A stretch of 64,000 bases of DNA, taken from assembly GCA_027621915.1 (NCBI GenBank), contig JAQCAD010000009.1, forward strand, positions 30,017-94,016. Reading direction: 5' to 3'. Both the position numbers and the translations under genes were made by a program. The DNA comes from Pseudomonadota bacterium (lineage in GTDB: Bacteria; Pseudomonadota; Gammaproteobacteria; Steroidobacterales; Woeseiaceae). Below, piece after piece: positions 34,984-43,928 of this stretch. Numbering within the stretch: position 1 is the stretch's first letter; every line of letters begins with the position of its first letter. The notes below the pieces were generated by a model. The model made no database searches. It was not told where the DNA came from and saw only the letters and a program-made list of their open reading frames with translations.

Positions 34984-35546
34984 AAAAGCTGACTTTCTTT
35001 CACGGTGTCGTGGCCGCAGCCATTTTGGCGTTTGCGGCAAGTGCAATGATTGCCGTGTTGACGCCATTCATCGGCGTCGGCAGCGTAATTCGATTGGTAA
35101 TACCGGCAATTTCACTCGCATACATTGTGTATCTGCTTCGATCCAGTGCCGAGCGGGTCGGGCGTATCACGACACTGTCTCTGTGGGGCGCACTGGCTGT
35201 TACCACCTGGTGGCTCGGCCTGCCGTTGCCATTTTACGTGTTAGTCCATGTCGGCGCCGTGTGGCTGGTGCGCTCTCTTTACTTCTATTCGGGTGTTTTT
35301 CCGGCGCTGCTGGATCTTGGCCTGAGTGCGATAAGCGTATCGGCCTTCGTCTGGGCGATATCACGGACGGGCAGTATTTTTCTGGCTGCATGGACGTTCT
35401 TCCTGGTGCAGGCCTTGTTCGTTGCCATCCCCGCAAGCATCGCGAAAGTGAAAAAAACCGGCCAACCGCCCGCGACAGACAACGAACCATTTGATCGCGC
35501 GCGCCGACAGGCAGACCAGGCGCTGCAACAGATTTTTACCCAGTAA
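34980..35546 (+). CDS. Multi-pass inner-membrane protein of the PspA-VWA operon
   Basis: 188 aa with about five transmembrane helices between residues 8 and 150, and a charged cytoplasmic tail rich in Arg/Gln (FDRARRQADQALQQIFTQ). The start overlaps the PspA gene by 4 bp and the VWA gene follows after 19 bp. I do not recognise the family. The context suggests a membrane anchor or sensor for the PspA-like protein, in the place held by PspB/PspC elsewhere, but there is no sequence similarity that I can see. Confidence 0.75.
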   Translation: MKKLTFFHGVVAAAILAFAASAMIAVLTPFIGVGSVIRLVIPAISLAYIVYLLRSSAERVGRITTLSLWGALAVTTWWLGLPLPFYVLVHVGAVWLVRSLYFYSGVFPALLDLGLSAISVSAFVWAISRTGSIFLAAWTFFLVQALFVAIPASIAKVKKTGQPPATDNEPFDRARRQADQALQQIFTQ

Positions 35547-35565
35547 TTTTCGAGAGGATTTATTC

Positions 35566-36741
35566 ATGAAAACGAAACTAGTAGGAATAGCGCTTTTCGC
35601 GCTTACAGTTGGCGCCGTGGCGTACTACCCGCAACTAAACGCCAAGTCGGTCCAGATCGACCAACACGTTGCATCGCAACGACCGGTCGTTGACGTGGTA
35701 TTTGTACTCGACACAACCGGCAGCATGTCCGGGCTCATCGAGACAGCCAAAGAGAAAATATGGTCGATCGCATCGACCATGGCTTCCGCTCAGCCGACGC
35801 CTGACATTCGCATTGGTCTCGTGGGATATCGCGACAAGGGTGACGAATACGTCACCAGGGTAGTGAATCTGAGCGGTGACCTGGATTCAGTTTACGCCAG
35901 CCTGATGGAGTTCCAGGCCGGTGGTGGCGGCGATACTCCGGAGAGTGTCAACAAGGCGCTTTACGATGCCGTGCACAGCATGACATGGAGCCGGGCGGAT
36001 CAGGCATACCAGGTTATTTTCCTGGTAGGTGATGCGCCGCCGCATATGGATTACCACGAAGTTCAGTATCCGGCTATTGTCGCCGCTGCGAACGAAAAAG
36101 GAATCGTCATCAACACAATTCAGTCCGGCAACATCCCGACGACAGTCGTACCATGGACGACAATTGCAAGCCTTGGTAATGGAAATTTTTTCCAGGTTGA
36201 TCAGGCCGGCGGTGCCGTCGCTTATGAATCTCCGTTCGACAAGGAAATCGCGGATCTGTCGGCCAAGCTGGATGCGACTCGCCTGTCCTACGGAACGGAC
36301 GAGGAGCGTGAGAGGACGGAGGCGAAATTCGCCTCGAGCGGGCAAATCGCATCTGCGTCGTCTGTGGGTGCCCTGGCCAGACGAGGTGTCTTCAATTCCG
36401 CGGCGGCCGGACGAGAGAACCTGCTTGGTGAGAAGGAACTGGTTGATGCGGTCGCCAGTGGCGACGTCGAGCTGGAAGCAATAGAGAAAGACGACTTGCC
36501 GGCGGCATTGAAACCAATGGCTCCCGAAGAGCAGAAAGCCTATATCGCACAGCTGGCAGGTGAGCGCGCCGATATTCAGCGACAAATCCGGTCGCTGGCT
36601 GATGATCGGGATGAGTTCCTTGCGAAGAAAGTAGAGGAAGCCGGCGGCATGGCAGATTCCCTGGACGCCAAACTTTACGAAGCTGTGAAGGACCAGGCAG
36701 GCAAAGTAGGTCTGACATACGAGTCCGGACCTAGTTATTAA
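35566..36741 (+). CDS. Exported VWA-domain protein
   Basis: 391 aa from ATG 35566 with GAGAGGA 8-9 nt upstream; the frame extends 25 codons further upstream but without a start that fits. A signal peptide or anchor (LVGIALFALTVGAVAYYPQLNA) precedes a von Willebrand A domain with MIDAS residues D49-x-T51-x-S53 (VLDTTGSMSGL) and 'GDAPPHMDYHE'. The C-terminal 150 residues are helical and charged ('AYIAQLAGERADIQRQIRSL'). VWA domains bind partners through a metal. It is the last gene of the PspA unit and probably its periplasmic component. Confidence 0.87.
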   Translation: MKTKLVGIALFALTVGAVAYYPQLNAKSVQIDQHVASQRPVVDVVFVLDTTGSMSGLIETAKEKIWSIASTMASAQPTPDIRIGLVGYRDKGDEYVTRVVNLSGDLDSVYASLMEFQAGGGGDTPESVNKALYDAVHSMTWSRADQAYQVIFLVGDAPPHMDYHEVQYPAIVAAANEKGIVINTIQSGNIPTTVVPWTTIASLGNGNFFQVDQAGGAVAYESPFDKEIADLSAKLDATRLSYGTDEERERTEAKFASSGQIASASSVGALARRGVFNSAAAGRENLLGEKELVDAVASGDVELEAIEKDDLPAALKPMAPEEQKAYIAQLAGERADIQRQIRSLADDRDEFLAKKVEEAGGMADSLDAKLYEAVKDQAGKVGLTYESGPSY

Positions 36742-36911
36742 TTACTGCCTGTAAAACCTGAGGGGCCGATTGGCTCGACGTTAATTGTCCGTGTGGTCGT
36801 TGCCGAGAATAACAATCTGCAGCAACCGAAAAATCCTGGGCATTTCCGTCGGGCGAATCCGGCCCCTTTTCCTTATACTGAACCCGGACTGTTACCGGGA
36901 GCAATTTCAAT

Positions 36912-37667
36912 ATGGCGGGAGTTACAGGGCGAGTCGCGCTGATCACTGGCGCTGGTCGCGGTATCGGCCGCGCAACCGCAAGACTCATGGCGTCGCGCGG
37001 TGCGCGTGTCATGTGTGTCGCGAGAAGCGAATCGGAACTGGTCGAGATGGGGCTCGAATATACAGTTGCAGACCTCGGTACCCCGGATGGTTGTGCATAT
37101 GCCGTCGCCGAAACAGAAAGTCGATTGGGCCCTGTTGAAATTCTTGTCTGCAACCACGGCATTGGTTCAGCGCATGAGCGAGTGGTGTGGGATCAGGACC
37201 CGGACGTATGGGCTGAAACGATGCGCGTCAATCTTGACGGTCCGTTTCATCTTTCGAGGCTCATATTGAAAGGCATGGTCGCACGCGGGTACGGCCGAAT
37301 CGTTTATACAAGCTCTACGGCCGGGCTGGTGGCCGAACCTGCGGGAAGCGCCTACAACAGCTCCAAACACGGGCTGCTTGGATTGATGCGTTCGGTTTCG
37401 CTGGATGCCGGGGCATACGGCGTTACATCAAATGCTGTTTTACCTGGCTGGGTGCGAACCGAGATGGCGGAACGTTCGGCCCGCCAGGAGGCGAGCGATC
37501 GCAGCATCGGTGTTGATCAGGTGTGGGAAGAGCGAGCGGCTCTTTATCCGCCGGGGCGGGTCGCCACGCCGGAAGAAGTGGCGGAGACAATTGCATTTCT
37601 CGCGTCTGAAGAATCCAGCGGCGTCAGCGGAGAAGCGATCCGGGTTGCCCTCGGCAGCGTATGGTAA
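36912..37667 (+). CDS. Short-chain dehydrogenase/reductase (classical SDR)
   Basis: 251 aa. The NAD(P)-binding motif is TGAGRGIG, followed by NHGIG (in place of NNAG), the catalytic Ser region 'YTSSTAG' and Y-N-S-S-K (YNSSKHGLLGLM). The C-terminus 'PEEVAETIAFLASEESSGVSGEAIRV' is typical of FabG-like members. It reduces or oxidises a carbonyl/hydroxyl group; the substrate is not evident. It is a stand-alone cytoplasmic gene. Confidence 0.92.
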   Translation: MAGVTGRVALITGAGRGIGRATARLMASRGARVMCVARSESELVEMGLEYTVADLGTPDGCAYAVAETESRLGPVEILVCNHGIGSAHERVVWDQDPDVWAETMRVNLDGPFHLSRLILKGMVARGYGRIVYTSSTAGLVAEPAGSAYNSSKHGLLGLMRSVSLDAGAYGVTSNAVLPGWVRTEMAERSARQEASDRSIGVDQVWEERAALYPPGRVATPEEVAETIAFLASEESSGVSGEAIRVALGSVW

Positions 37668-37758
37668 AACGATGTAATGCTGCACGTTGGCGTGCAATTG
37701 TTTTCACCGACCGGCAAACTCCGTCATTACAATCTTCAATAATAATGGATCGAAAACG

Positions 37759-39216
37759 ATGAGACCAAGAAAAGCGGGATCGAGCTTTGTTTCACTGACA
37801 TTCGTATTGTTGCTGGGCGCACCGGCAATGGCCGATGACTCGTTACGTGATTTGCAGATCGATAACTCGATCATTCCGGCTGAATTGGCCAATAACGCGA
37901 TACTGCTTCGCGAGCGTGTATTACTCGACAACCTGCCGGTCGACATTGTGGAATCGATTACGACCGAAGTCGGGCCACGCCGGGTCGGTACGGAAGGGGA
38001 CAAGCGCGCTATCGCATGGGCGCAGGCAAAATTTGAAGAACTCGGTTTCGATCGTGTGTGGGCGGAAGAGTTTACGGTAGACCGCGGCTGGATTCGCGGA
38101 GACGCCAAAGCAGAAATCGTTTCGCCGTATCCGCAGAATCTCGTCCTGACAGCGCTCGGCTACAGCGTCGGCACCAACGGTGATCTCGTTGGCGAGGTCG
38201 CCGAATTCGCAACTTTCGATGATCTTCTTGCGGTGCCGGCAGGCGACAGCCTGAAAGGCAAGATCGCTTTCGTGTCCTTCAGCATGGCGGACTACGTGCC
38301 ATCGCCCGGTGAATCGGAATTGGGTGGATACGGGCAGGGAACCCGGGCGCGCGGACGCGGGCATGTCGAGGCCGCCAAACGCGGCGCTGAAGCGATCGTC
38401 ATTCGTTCGGTGGGTATCGATAATAATCGCAATGGTCATACAGGCGGCGGTTATGGCTACGAGGATGGCGTAAGGAAAATTCCAGCGGCCGCGTTGTCCG
38501 CGCCGGACGCAATCCTGCTGCAGAACATGTTGAGTCGCGGTGGACCCGTAACGATGAAGTTGAACATGACATCAGAAATTACCGGCCCGGTCGTTGGCGC
38601 GAACGTCATTGGGGAAATTACCGGGCGTGATGGATCGGACGAATACCTCGTACTGGGCGCTCACCTTGATTCCTGGGACGATGGAACCGGTGCAATTGAT
38701 GATGGTGCCGGTGTCGGATCGATGATGGCAACTGCCGCCCTCATTGGGCAGATGGATCAGCGACCACGACGCAGCATCCGTGTGATCCTGTTCGGTGCCG
38801 AAGAGATCGGTCTCGTCGGCGTGCAGGCGTACGCGAAAGCGCATCGGGAAGAATTGAACGACCATTTGCTGGGTGCGGAAGTCGACGGCGGTGGCGGCAG
38901 GATCAACACGCTGACGTCCGGCGTTGGCGACGCATCGGTTGCAGTCGTGCGCGAAATGTACAAGTTAATAGCGCCACTCGGTATCGAATGGAGTGACGCG
39001 AACGATGCAACCGGTGATTCGGATATGAGTGTGCTCGGCAGAGCAGGGATGCCGGCGCTGGGGTTCAACCAGAATTCGAATGACTACTTTATGTACCACC
39101 ACACGTCGAACGATACGTTTGACAAGATAATTCCTGAGGACATGCGTTACCTGACAGCGGCGTATGCGACGATCTTCTACGTTGCCGCAGAGCTGGACAT
39201 CGATTTCAGAAAATAG
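37759..39216 (+). CDS. Secreted M28-family zinc peptidase
   Basis: 485 aa from ATG 37759, directly before a signal peptide (KAGSSFVSLTFVLLLGAPAMA). Zinc ligands are in 'GAHLDSWDDGTGAIDDGAG' (H302), 'FGAEEIGLVG', 'DSDMSVLGRAG' and 'YHHTSNDTFD'. A PA-like insert occupies about residues 110-230 (DSLKGKIAFVSF). M28 enzymes of this type are aminopeptidases or carboxypeptidases that act outside the cytoplasm. A GGGGTC palindrome begins 7 bp after the stop codon. Confidence 0.92.
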   Translation: MRPRKAGSSFVSLTFVLLLGAPAMADDSLRDLQIDNSIIPAELANNAILLRERVLLDNLPVDIVESITTEVGPRRVGTEGDKRAIAWAQAKFEELGFDRVWAEEFTVDRGWIRGDAKAEIVSPYPQNLVLTALGYSVGTNGDLVGEVAEFATFDDLLAVPAGDSLKGKIAFVSFSMADYVPSPGESELGGYGQGTRARGRGHVEAAKRGAEAIVIRSVGIDNNRNGHTGGGYGYEDGVRKIPAAALSAPDAILLQNMLSRGGPVTMKLNMTSEITGPVVGANVIGEITGRDGSDEYLVLGAHLDSWDDGTGAIDDGAGVGSMMATAALIGQMDQRPRRSIRVILFGAEEIGLVGVQAYAKAHREELNDHLLGAEVDGGGGRINTLTSGVGDASVAVVREMYKLIAPLGIEWSDANDATGDSDMSVLGRAGMPALGFNQNSNDYFMYHHTSNDTFDKIIPEDMRYLTAAYATIFYVAAELDIDFRK

Positions 39217-39223
39217 TGTGGAT

Positions 39224-39248
39224 GGGGTCAGAGCCCGGCTCTGACCCC
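39224..39248. repeat. GGGGTCAGAGCC palindrome downstream of the M28 gene
   Basis: Perfect 12-bp arms around one C, identical over 25 bp to 27666-27690. It lies between the M28 stop codon and a convergent membrane-protein gene and could stop transcription from both sides. Confidence 0.9.
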
Positions 39249-39270
39249 ATTGTCCAGCCCTGTTGTCCAG

Positions 39271-39825
39271 CTATGGCCAGAGCCAGCCGAAAACGCCACC
39301 GGTCAAAAGTCCATACACGAGCCCGTCAAACAGGTCTTTCAGGAACCTGCCCGTCGTATGGCCAAACCAGATGTAGCCAAGACCGTGTGCACCGGAATAG
39401 GAGAGAAACGCGACTGTGCTGGCAACCTGGAATACCTTCAGGTATTCGGTGCCGGGCATGAACGCCACGCTGGTCAGGTAGGCCACGAATACAGAAACGA
39501 TGGCAATGTAGATAAACCATTGCGTCATCTGTTTGCCCATGCCCGTCAGGTTGTGGGGAACCACAACGATAAACGCAGCTGGGCCTTCCTTATATTTCTG
39601 CTGCCAGGCTTCGCTTTGCTTGGTCTTGTTGTCTGCCGCGTGCGGTATTGAATACTGCCCGGGCGTCACGCCCGTTAACGCAGATCTCGCCCCTTCCTCA
39701 TTCGGCAATCTTTGCCAGTCTGCATTGTGATACTGAATGACGGCCCAGATGAGACTGCTCACCACGAATACGATAATCGTCGAAAGCAAAATGGGTAACC
39801 AAAGTGAAGCCAGCGCAACGTTCAT
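39271..39825 (-). CDS. Four-helix membrane protein of unknown function
   Basis: 184 aa with hydrophobic segments at about 8-30, 104-125, 132-155 and 163-182. Residues 35-100 form a soluble loop (NADWQRLPNEEGARSAL..., PGQYSIPHA). The ending 'FDGLVYGLLTGGVFGWLWP' is characteristic of a small conserved family I have seen only as uncharacterised proteins. It sits 34 bp downstream of the TolB/TPR gene on the same strand, so the two may be co-transcribed. Confidence 0.78.
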   Translation of the reverse strand: MNVALASLWLPILLSTIIVFVVSSLIWAVIQYHNADWQRLPNEEGARSALTGVTPGQYSIPHAADNKTKQSEAWQQKYKEGPAAFIVVVPHNLTGMGKQMTQWFIYIAIVSVFVAYLTSVAFMPGTEYLKVFQVASTVAFLSYSGAHGLGYIWFGHTTGRFLKDLFDGLVYGLLTGGVFGWLWP

Positions 39826-39859
39826 GTCGATACCTCCTGCCGGAACTCGTCAAACGGGA

Positions 39860-41989
39860 TTACTGCCAGAATGCGAGGAACGGGTCGATGGGCGAAAGCC
39901 CGATCGCTACCCGATCCTCGTTAATGTTAGCGACCATCGTCGCTTCGATTTCGATGAAGCGAGGATCATCACTTAGCGATTCGAAGACCGGGCTGAAAGT
40001 TGTTAGCGGAGCGTAAGTTTGGAGTCCTCTTGATATGGATTTTTCCAGCCAGGTAAGCGCCGACTCGTGGTCTCCACTCAAGGCGAAATACCCCGCGTTC
40101 TGCAGCATGAAAACGAACTGGTCCACGCCTTGCGCAGACAATTCGTTCATCGCTTTTTCCAGGAACGAAATCGCTTCGTCGGCCTTCTCTGAATTTCCAG
40201 CACGGGAATAGGCGAGCGCGAGCTCTGCCATCACGCCGTGCCCTGAACCGTCGTGCGGGTAGTCGGTCGCGAATGCGTTTAAGGTCGGCCAGCGTTCTTC
40301 GACATAGTCGGTTACGTCTTTGCTGCGACCCGCCCGGTTCATCAGGGTAAACAGGCTTTCAAGATTGCCTTGCTCCGCCTGTTCATACGCGAGCCTGAAC
40401 GCTTCGTCGCGCCGACCCATTGCATCCAGTGCGTCGACCCGGAAACCGTCCTGACCCTCGTCTGCCAGTTTTCCGACCTGACCGGACTGCAGTAATGCGA
40501 CCGACCAGACGAATCGTGCCACATTGTCTGTCGGTGCAAGCTCGATCGCCTTCTCAGCCATCGAATAGCCGGCGGCCACGTCGCCCCTGTAGAACTGATG
40601 TAACGCGTCCGCCTGAAACAGTTGCGGGTCGTTCGGGTCGAAGGCTCGAAAACGGTCGATCAGGGCCTGCGCCTTTTCCGGTTGTCCGAAATTATTGAAC
40701 TGTTGCACGCCATTGCCGAACCCCGGCCGATAGAGCGGATCCTTTTCGGTCATGTCTTCAATTAGGGCCAGCCCGTTTGCTTCTTCGCCGATCGCACCGA
40801 ATGCTATGTAGAGCCAGTTACTCGCATCGATCAGGTTGGGGTTGAGTTCCAGCGCCTTGGTCAAAGCGCTGATCGCTTCCTCATGCATGGATGGCTGCTG
40901 ATTGAAGTAAAGACCGAGCCCGGCCCACGCCTCGGCCAGCTGCGGATCGAGTTCAAGTGCACGATCGATGTATGGTTTCGCCTGCTTGTGCGCTTCTGCG
41001 TCGGGCATCGTTCCATATGATCCTTTCGACAGGAATATGGCTGCAATGCCGCGCTGCGCATAGGCCGGCGCATAATCCGGATCCATGGTAATTGCCTTGT
41101 CGAGAAGATCCACGGCACTCTCAATCGTTTGCCGGGTCCGGTTGTACATCCGTTGTCTTGCCAGCAGGTAAAGATCATAGACTTCGGGATCCGTTCGTTG
41201 CGCTTCAAATGCCCCAGCTTCCTCATCGAGCAGCGTTGCACGAAGTTGTGCCAGGATCTCAGTCGCGATTTCTTCCTGGATGGCGAAGACGTCGGTGAGC
41301 TCGCGATCGTAGGTCTCCGACCAGAGATGGAAACCGTCCTCAACCTGGATGAGCTGGGCAGTAATGCGAACTTTCGCGCCAGCTTTCCGGACGGAACCTT
41401 CGAGGATGTGATCAACGCCCAGCGTATCGCCAATCTTTCGAAGATCATCATTCTGGCCTTTGAATGCGAAAGACGAGGTGCGTCCCGCAACCTTCAATTC
41501 TTTTACAGCAGCCAGCGAGTTGAGGATCTCCTCGGTAATACCGTCGGAAAAATATTCCTGCTCGGCATCCGAACTCATGTTGATGAAGGGCAGCACCGCG
41601 ATGGATTTGCTGCCGGTCACCGTTACCTCGGGACTGGTGTTGGATGAACCCGTGAACTTGTCCGTGAGCAACAACACGACCGCGATGGCGAGTACGCCAA
41701 TAATCATCCGGTCGAGTTTCTTGCCGGTGACATTGGTTATCGATACGGTTCGGTCGACTTCTTTTTCCGGCTTGAGGCCCTCGGGGGTCAGTTCGAAGGC
41801 CCAGGCGAAAATAAGTGCCGGGAAGAAGCCGATAGCGAGAATGACGAAAACCAGTTTTGGCGCCCACTCCGGCAACTCGAGAATTGGCGCGACGACATCG
41901 ATGATTTGCAGCAAAACCCAGGTCGTAATTGCATAGGCAATGCCGACGCGAAAAACATTGCGGCGCTTGAGTTCAGCGATAATGCTCAA
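39860..41989 (-). CDS. Membrane-anchored TolB-like/TPR protein, copy 2
   Basis: 709 aa. The start is TTG 41989: CAGGAG lies 7-8 nt upstream and the protein begins 'MSIIAELKRRNVFRVGIAY', aligned with copy 1 at 25721-27592. It has membrane helices at about 15-37, 45-66 and 93-110, a TolB-N-like domain (KSIAVLPFINMSSDAEQEYFSDGITEEILNSLA...), and about eight TPR-like repeats (LDKAITMDPDYAPAYAQRGIAAIF, YIDRALELDPQLAEAWAGLGLYF). A 26-codon ORF ends exactly at its start. It is probably an inner-membrane scaffold. Confidence 0.85.
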   Translation of the reverse strand: MSIIAELKRRNVFRVGIAYAITTWVLLQIIDVVAPILELPEWAPKLVFVILAIGFFPALIFAWAFELTPEGLKPEKEVDRTVSITNVTGKKLDRMIIGVLAIAVVLLLTDKFTGSSNTSPEVTVTGSKSIAVLPFINMSSDAEQEYFSDGITEEILNSLAAVKELKVAGRTSSFAFKGQNDDLRKIGDTLGVDHILEGSVRKAGAKVRITAQLIQVEDGFHLWSETYDRELTDVFAIQEEIATEILAQLRATLLDEEAGAFEAQRTDPEVYDLYLLARQRMYNRTRQTIESAVDLLDKAITMDPDYAPAYAQRGIAAIFLSKGSYGTMPDAEAHKQAKPYIDRALELDPQLAEAWAGLGLYFNQQPSMHEEAISALTKALELNPNLIDASNWLYIAFGAIGEEANGLALIEDMTEKDPLYRPGFGNGVQQFNNFGQPEKAQALIDRFRAFDPNDPQLFQADALHQFYRGDVAAGYSMAEKAIELAPTDNVARFVWSVALLQSGQVGKLADEGQDGFRVDALDAMGRRDEAFRLAYEQAEQGNLESLFTLMNRAGRSKDVTDYVEERWPTLNAFATDYPHDGSGHGVMAELALAYSRAGNSEKADEAISFLEKAMNELSAQGVDQFVFMLQNAGYFALSGDHESALTWLEKSISRGLQTYAPLTTFSPVFESLSDDPRFIEIEATMVANINEDRVAIGLSPIDPFLAFWQ

Positions 41990-42066
41990 GTGGAAACTCC
42001 TGGGGCATAACCGTCGGGCTGGTCAGGACTGTCGCTGTGATCGATGTGCAGGGGCGGTCTTTCCAT
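41986..42066 (-). CDS. Possible 26-aa leader peptide overlapping the TolB/TPR start
   Basis: An ATG at 42066 with AGGAG about 8 nt upstream opens a 26-codon frame whose TGA overlaps the TTG start codon of the downstream gene by 2 bp. The peptide begins MERPPLHIDHSDSPDQ and is hydrophilic, rich in Pro, Asp and His. The arrangement suggests translational coupling. There is no independent evidence that it is translated. Confidence 0.4.
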   Translation of the reverse strand: MERPPLHIDHSDSPDQPDGYAPGVST

Positions 42067-42242
42067 GGTCCGGTCTCCTGTGAGTTGCGTGCGATCATAC
42101 CAATTTTGTATGTGGCACGTGATAGAAATGGCTATGAAATCGGAGACTTATGAAAAGTTTTGAGCTTGTCGTAAGTCATTCTGCGCTGGATAGACGCGTC
42201 GGGTCACGCTACATTGGCCGGTCACTTGGGGAAATTTAAGAA

Positions 42243-43919
42243 ATGATCACGAGTCCATACTGGCGTATCGCAGCGATTTTATCCGCAACCCTGTTGGTTT
42301 TCAGTTGCCAGTCCGAAAAGCAGGCAGGTGACGCGCCCGAGCAGATTTTCCTGGGCACTTTTGTCACGCTCGGTGACGGGCCTGATGAAGTTGCAGCACT
42401 GGCGGTTAAGGATGGGTTTATTGTCGCGGCCGGGCCCGCCGAATCGGTACTGGCGATTGCTGGCAGCAACACGAAAGTTACTGAAGTGCCTGGCGTCGCG
42501 GTTCCCGGCTGGGTCGACGGTCATGTGCATATTTCGGGGCTGGGCTCGTCGCTCATTAATTTGAACGTACAAGGAATGACAAAGAAGCAGGTTTCCGATG
42601 CGGTGGCCGGAATCGCCGATGTGACGCCGGCCGGCGAATGGATCGTGGGTCGCGGCTGGGATGAGGGTTTTTTCGATCTCCCGGCCTATCCGAGGGCAAC
42701 AGATCTTGATGCTGCAAGTCCCGAAAATCCGGTCATGCTGCAGCGTATTGGCGGCCACTCGGCCTGGGTCAATTCGGCCGCATTGCGAGCCGCCGGCATT
42801 GACCCGGATACACAGGATCCGCCGGGCGGCCGGGTTGTTCGCGATAGCGACGGCAATGCGACCGGCATGATGCTCGAGCAGGCGACAGATCTGATCAGCG
42901 CCGCCATGCCGGACATGAACACGCCGGAGTACCAGGAACGTTATATCCGCAGGGCACTCGACCAGTACAGCCGCTGGGGATTGACCGGTGTTCACGATGC
43001 GGGATCCAGTCTTGAGCAGATCAGCGTCTTCAGGAAGTTGCAGGGCGCCGGTGAATTGCCGATTAGAATTTATTCGATGGCCCAGGGCGATCAGGCAGTC
43101 GCGCATTACCTGGAGACGGGGCCCGAGATAAATTCGGTGGACGACCGGCTTACCGTAAGAAGTTTCAAGATTATGATTGACGGGGCGCTCGGCGCCCGTG
43201 GTGCGGAGATGACCGAACCCTACAGCGACGCGCCGGAGACGTCAGGTCTGCAGCAAATGAGCGATGCGGATCTCGATGCATTTATCATTGCAGCGCGCGA
43301 ACGTGGATTCCAGGTCAATGGCCACGTAATCGGAGACCTCGGTGTCGAACGATTGCTCGATGCGATCGAACGAAACAATGTTCCGGCAGAGGAGCGTTTC
43401 CGGCTCGAACACGCATCCATCATTTCGCCGCCTAACCTCCCGAGAATCGCCGAGCTTGGTGTTGTTGCATCGATGCAGCCGGTTTTTATCGGGGAATACC
43501 AGCGTTGGGGTGTCGATCGAGTGGGCGCTGAACGTGCGCCGTGGATTATGCCGATTCGTGACCTGCTTGAATCAGGGGCCAGGTTTGCGGCGAGTACGGA
43601 CTATCCGGCGTCGGATTCCGGGGATCCCAGGACGACATTGAACGCGCTGGTCAACCGCACGGGATTTGATGGCGCGCCAAATGGTGGCTGGTTTCCCGAG
43701 CAGTCGGTTGGCGTGGATGTGGCGTTGCGGGCAATGAGCGCGGGAAATGCCTACGCTGCATTTCAGGAAGACAGACTCGGTGCGCTTACCGTTGGGCGAT
43801 ACGCAGACTTTACGGTTCTTGGCGACGATCCGCGACACATCGCCCCGCACGAGTTGTTGAACATCGATGTATTGATGACCGTCGTCGGTGGCGTTGTTAT
43901 CTATAAGAATGAGGATTAG
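42243..43919 (+). CDS. Lipoprotein amidohydrolase (YtcJ/N-substituted formamide deformylase-like)
   Basis: 558 aa with lipoprotein signal (LLVFSCQS, C22). The amidohydrolase_3 fold shows H94-x-H96 (DGHVHISG), 'GRGWDEGFF', 'KIMIDGALGARGA' with the expected metal-bridging Lys, 'VNGHVIGDLG', 'RLEHASII' and 'ASTDYPAS'. It hydrolyses amide or related C-N bonds in the periplasm; the substrate is unknown. The GGT gene follows after 9 bp, so they form an operon probably devoted to gamma-glutamyl or formylated compounds. Confidence 0.9.
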   Translation: MITSPYWRIAAILSATLLVFSCQSEKQAGDAPEQIFLGTFVTLGDGPDEVAALAVKDGFIVAAGPAESVLAIAGSNTKVTEVPGVAVPGWVDGHVHISGLGSSLINLNVQGMTKKQVSDAVAGIADVTPAGEWIVGRGWDEGFFDLPAYPRATDLDAASPENPVMLQRIGGHSAWVNSAALRAAGIDPDTQDPPGGRVVRDSDGNATGMMLEQATDLISAAMPDMNTPEYQERYIRRALDQYSRWGLTGVHDAGSSLEQISVFRKLQGAGELPIRIYSMAQGDQAVAHYLETGPEINSVDDRLTVRSFKIMIDGALGARGAEMTEPYSDAPETSGLQQMSDADLDAFIIAARERGFQVNGHVIGDLGVERLLDAIERNNVPAEERFRLEHASIISPPNLPRIAELGVVASMQPVFIGEYQRWGVDRVGAERAPWIMPIRDLLESGARFAASTDYPASDSGDPRTTLNALVNRTGFDGAPNGGWFPEQSVGVDVALRAMSAGNAYAAFQEDRLGALTVGRYADFTVLGDDPRHIAPHELLNIDVLMTVVGGVVIYKNED

Positions 43920-43928
43920 GGCGCCATC

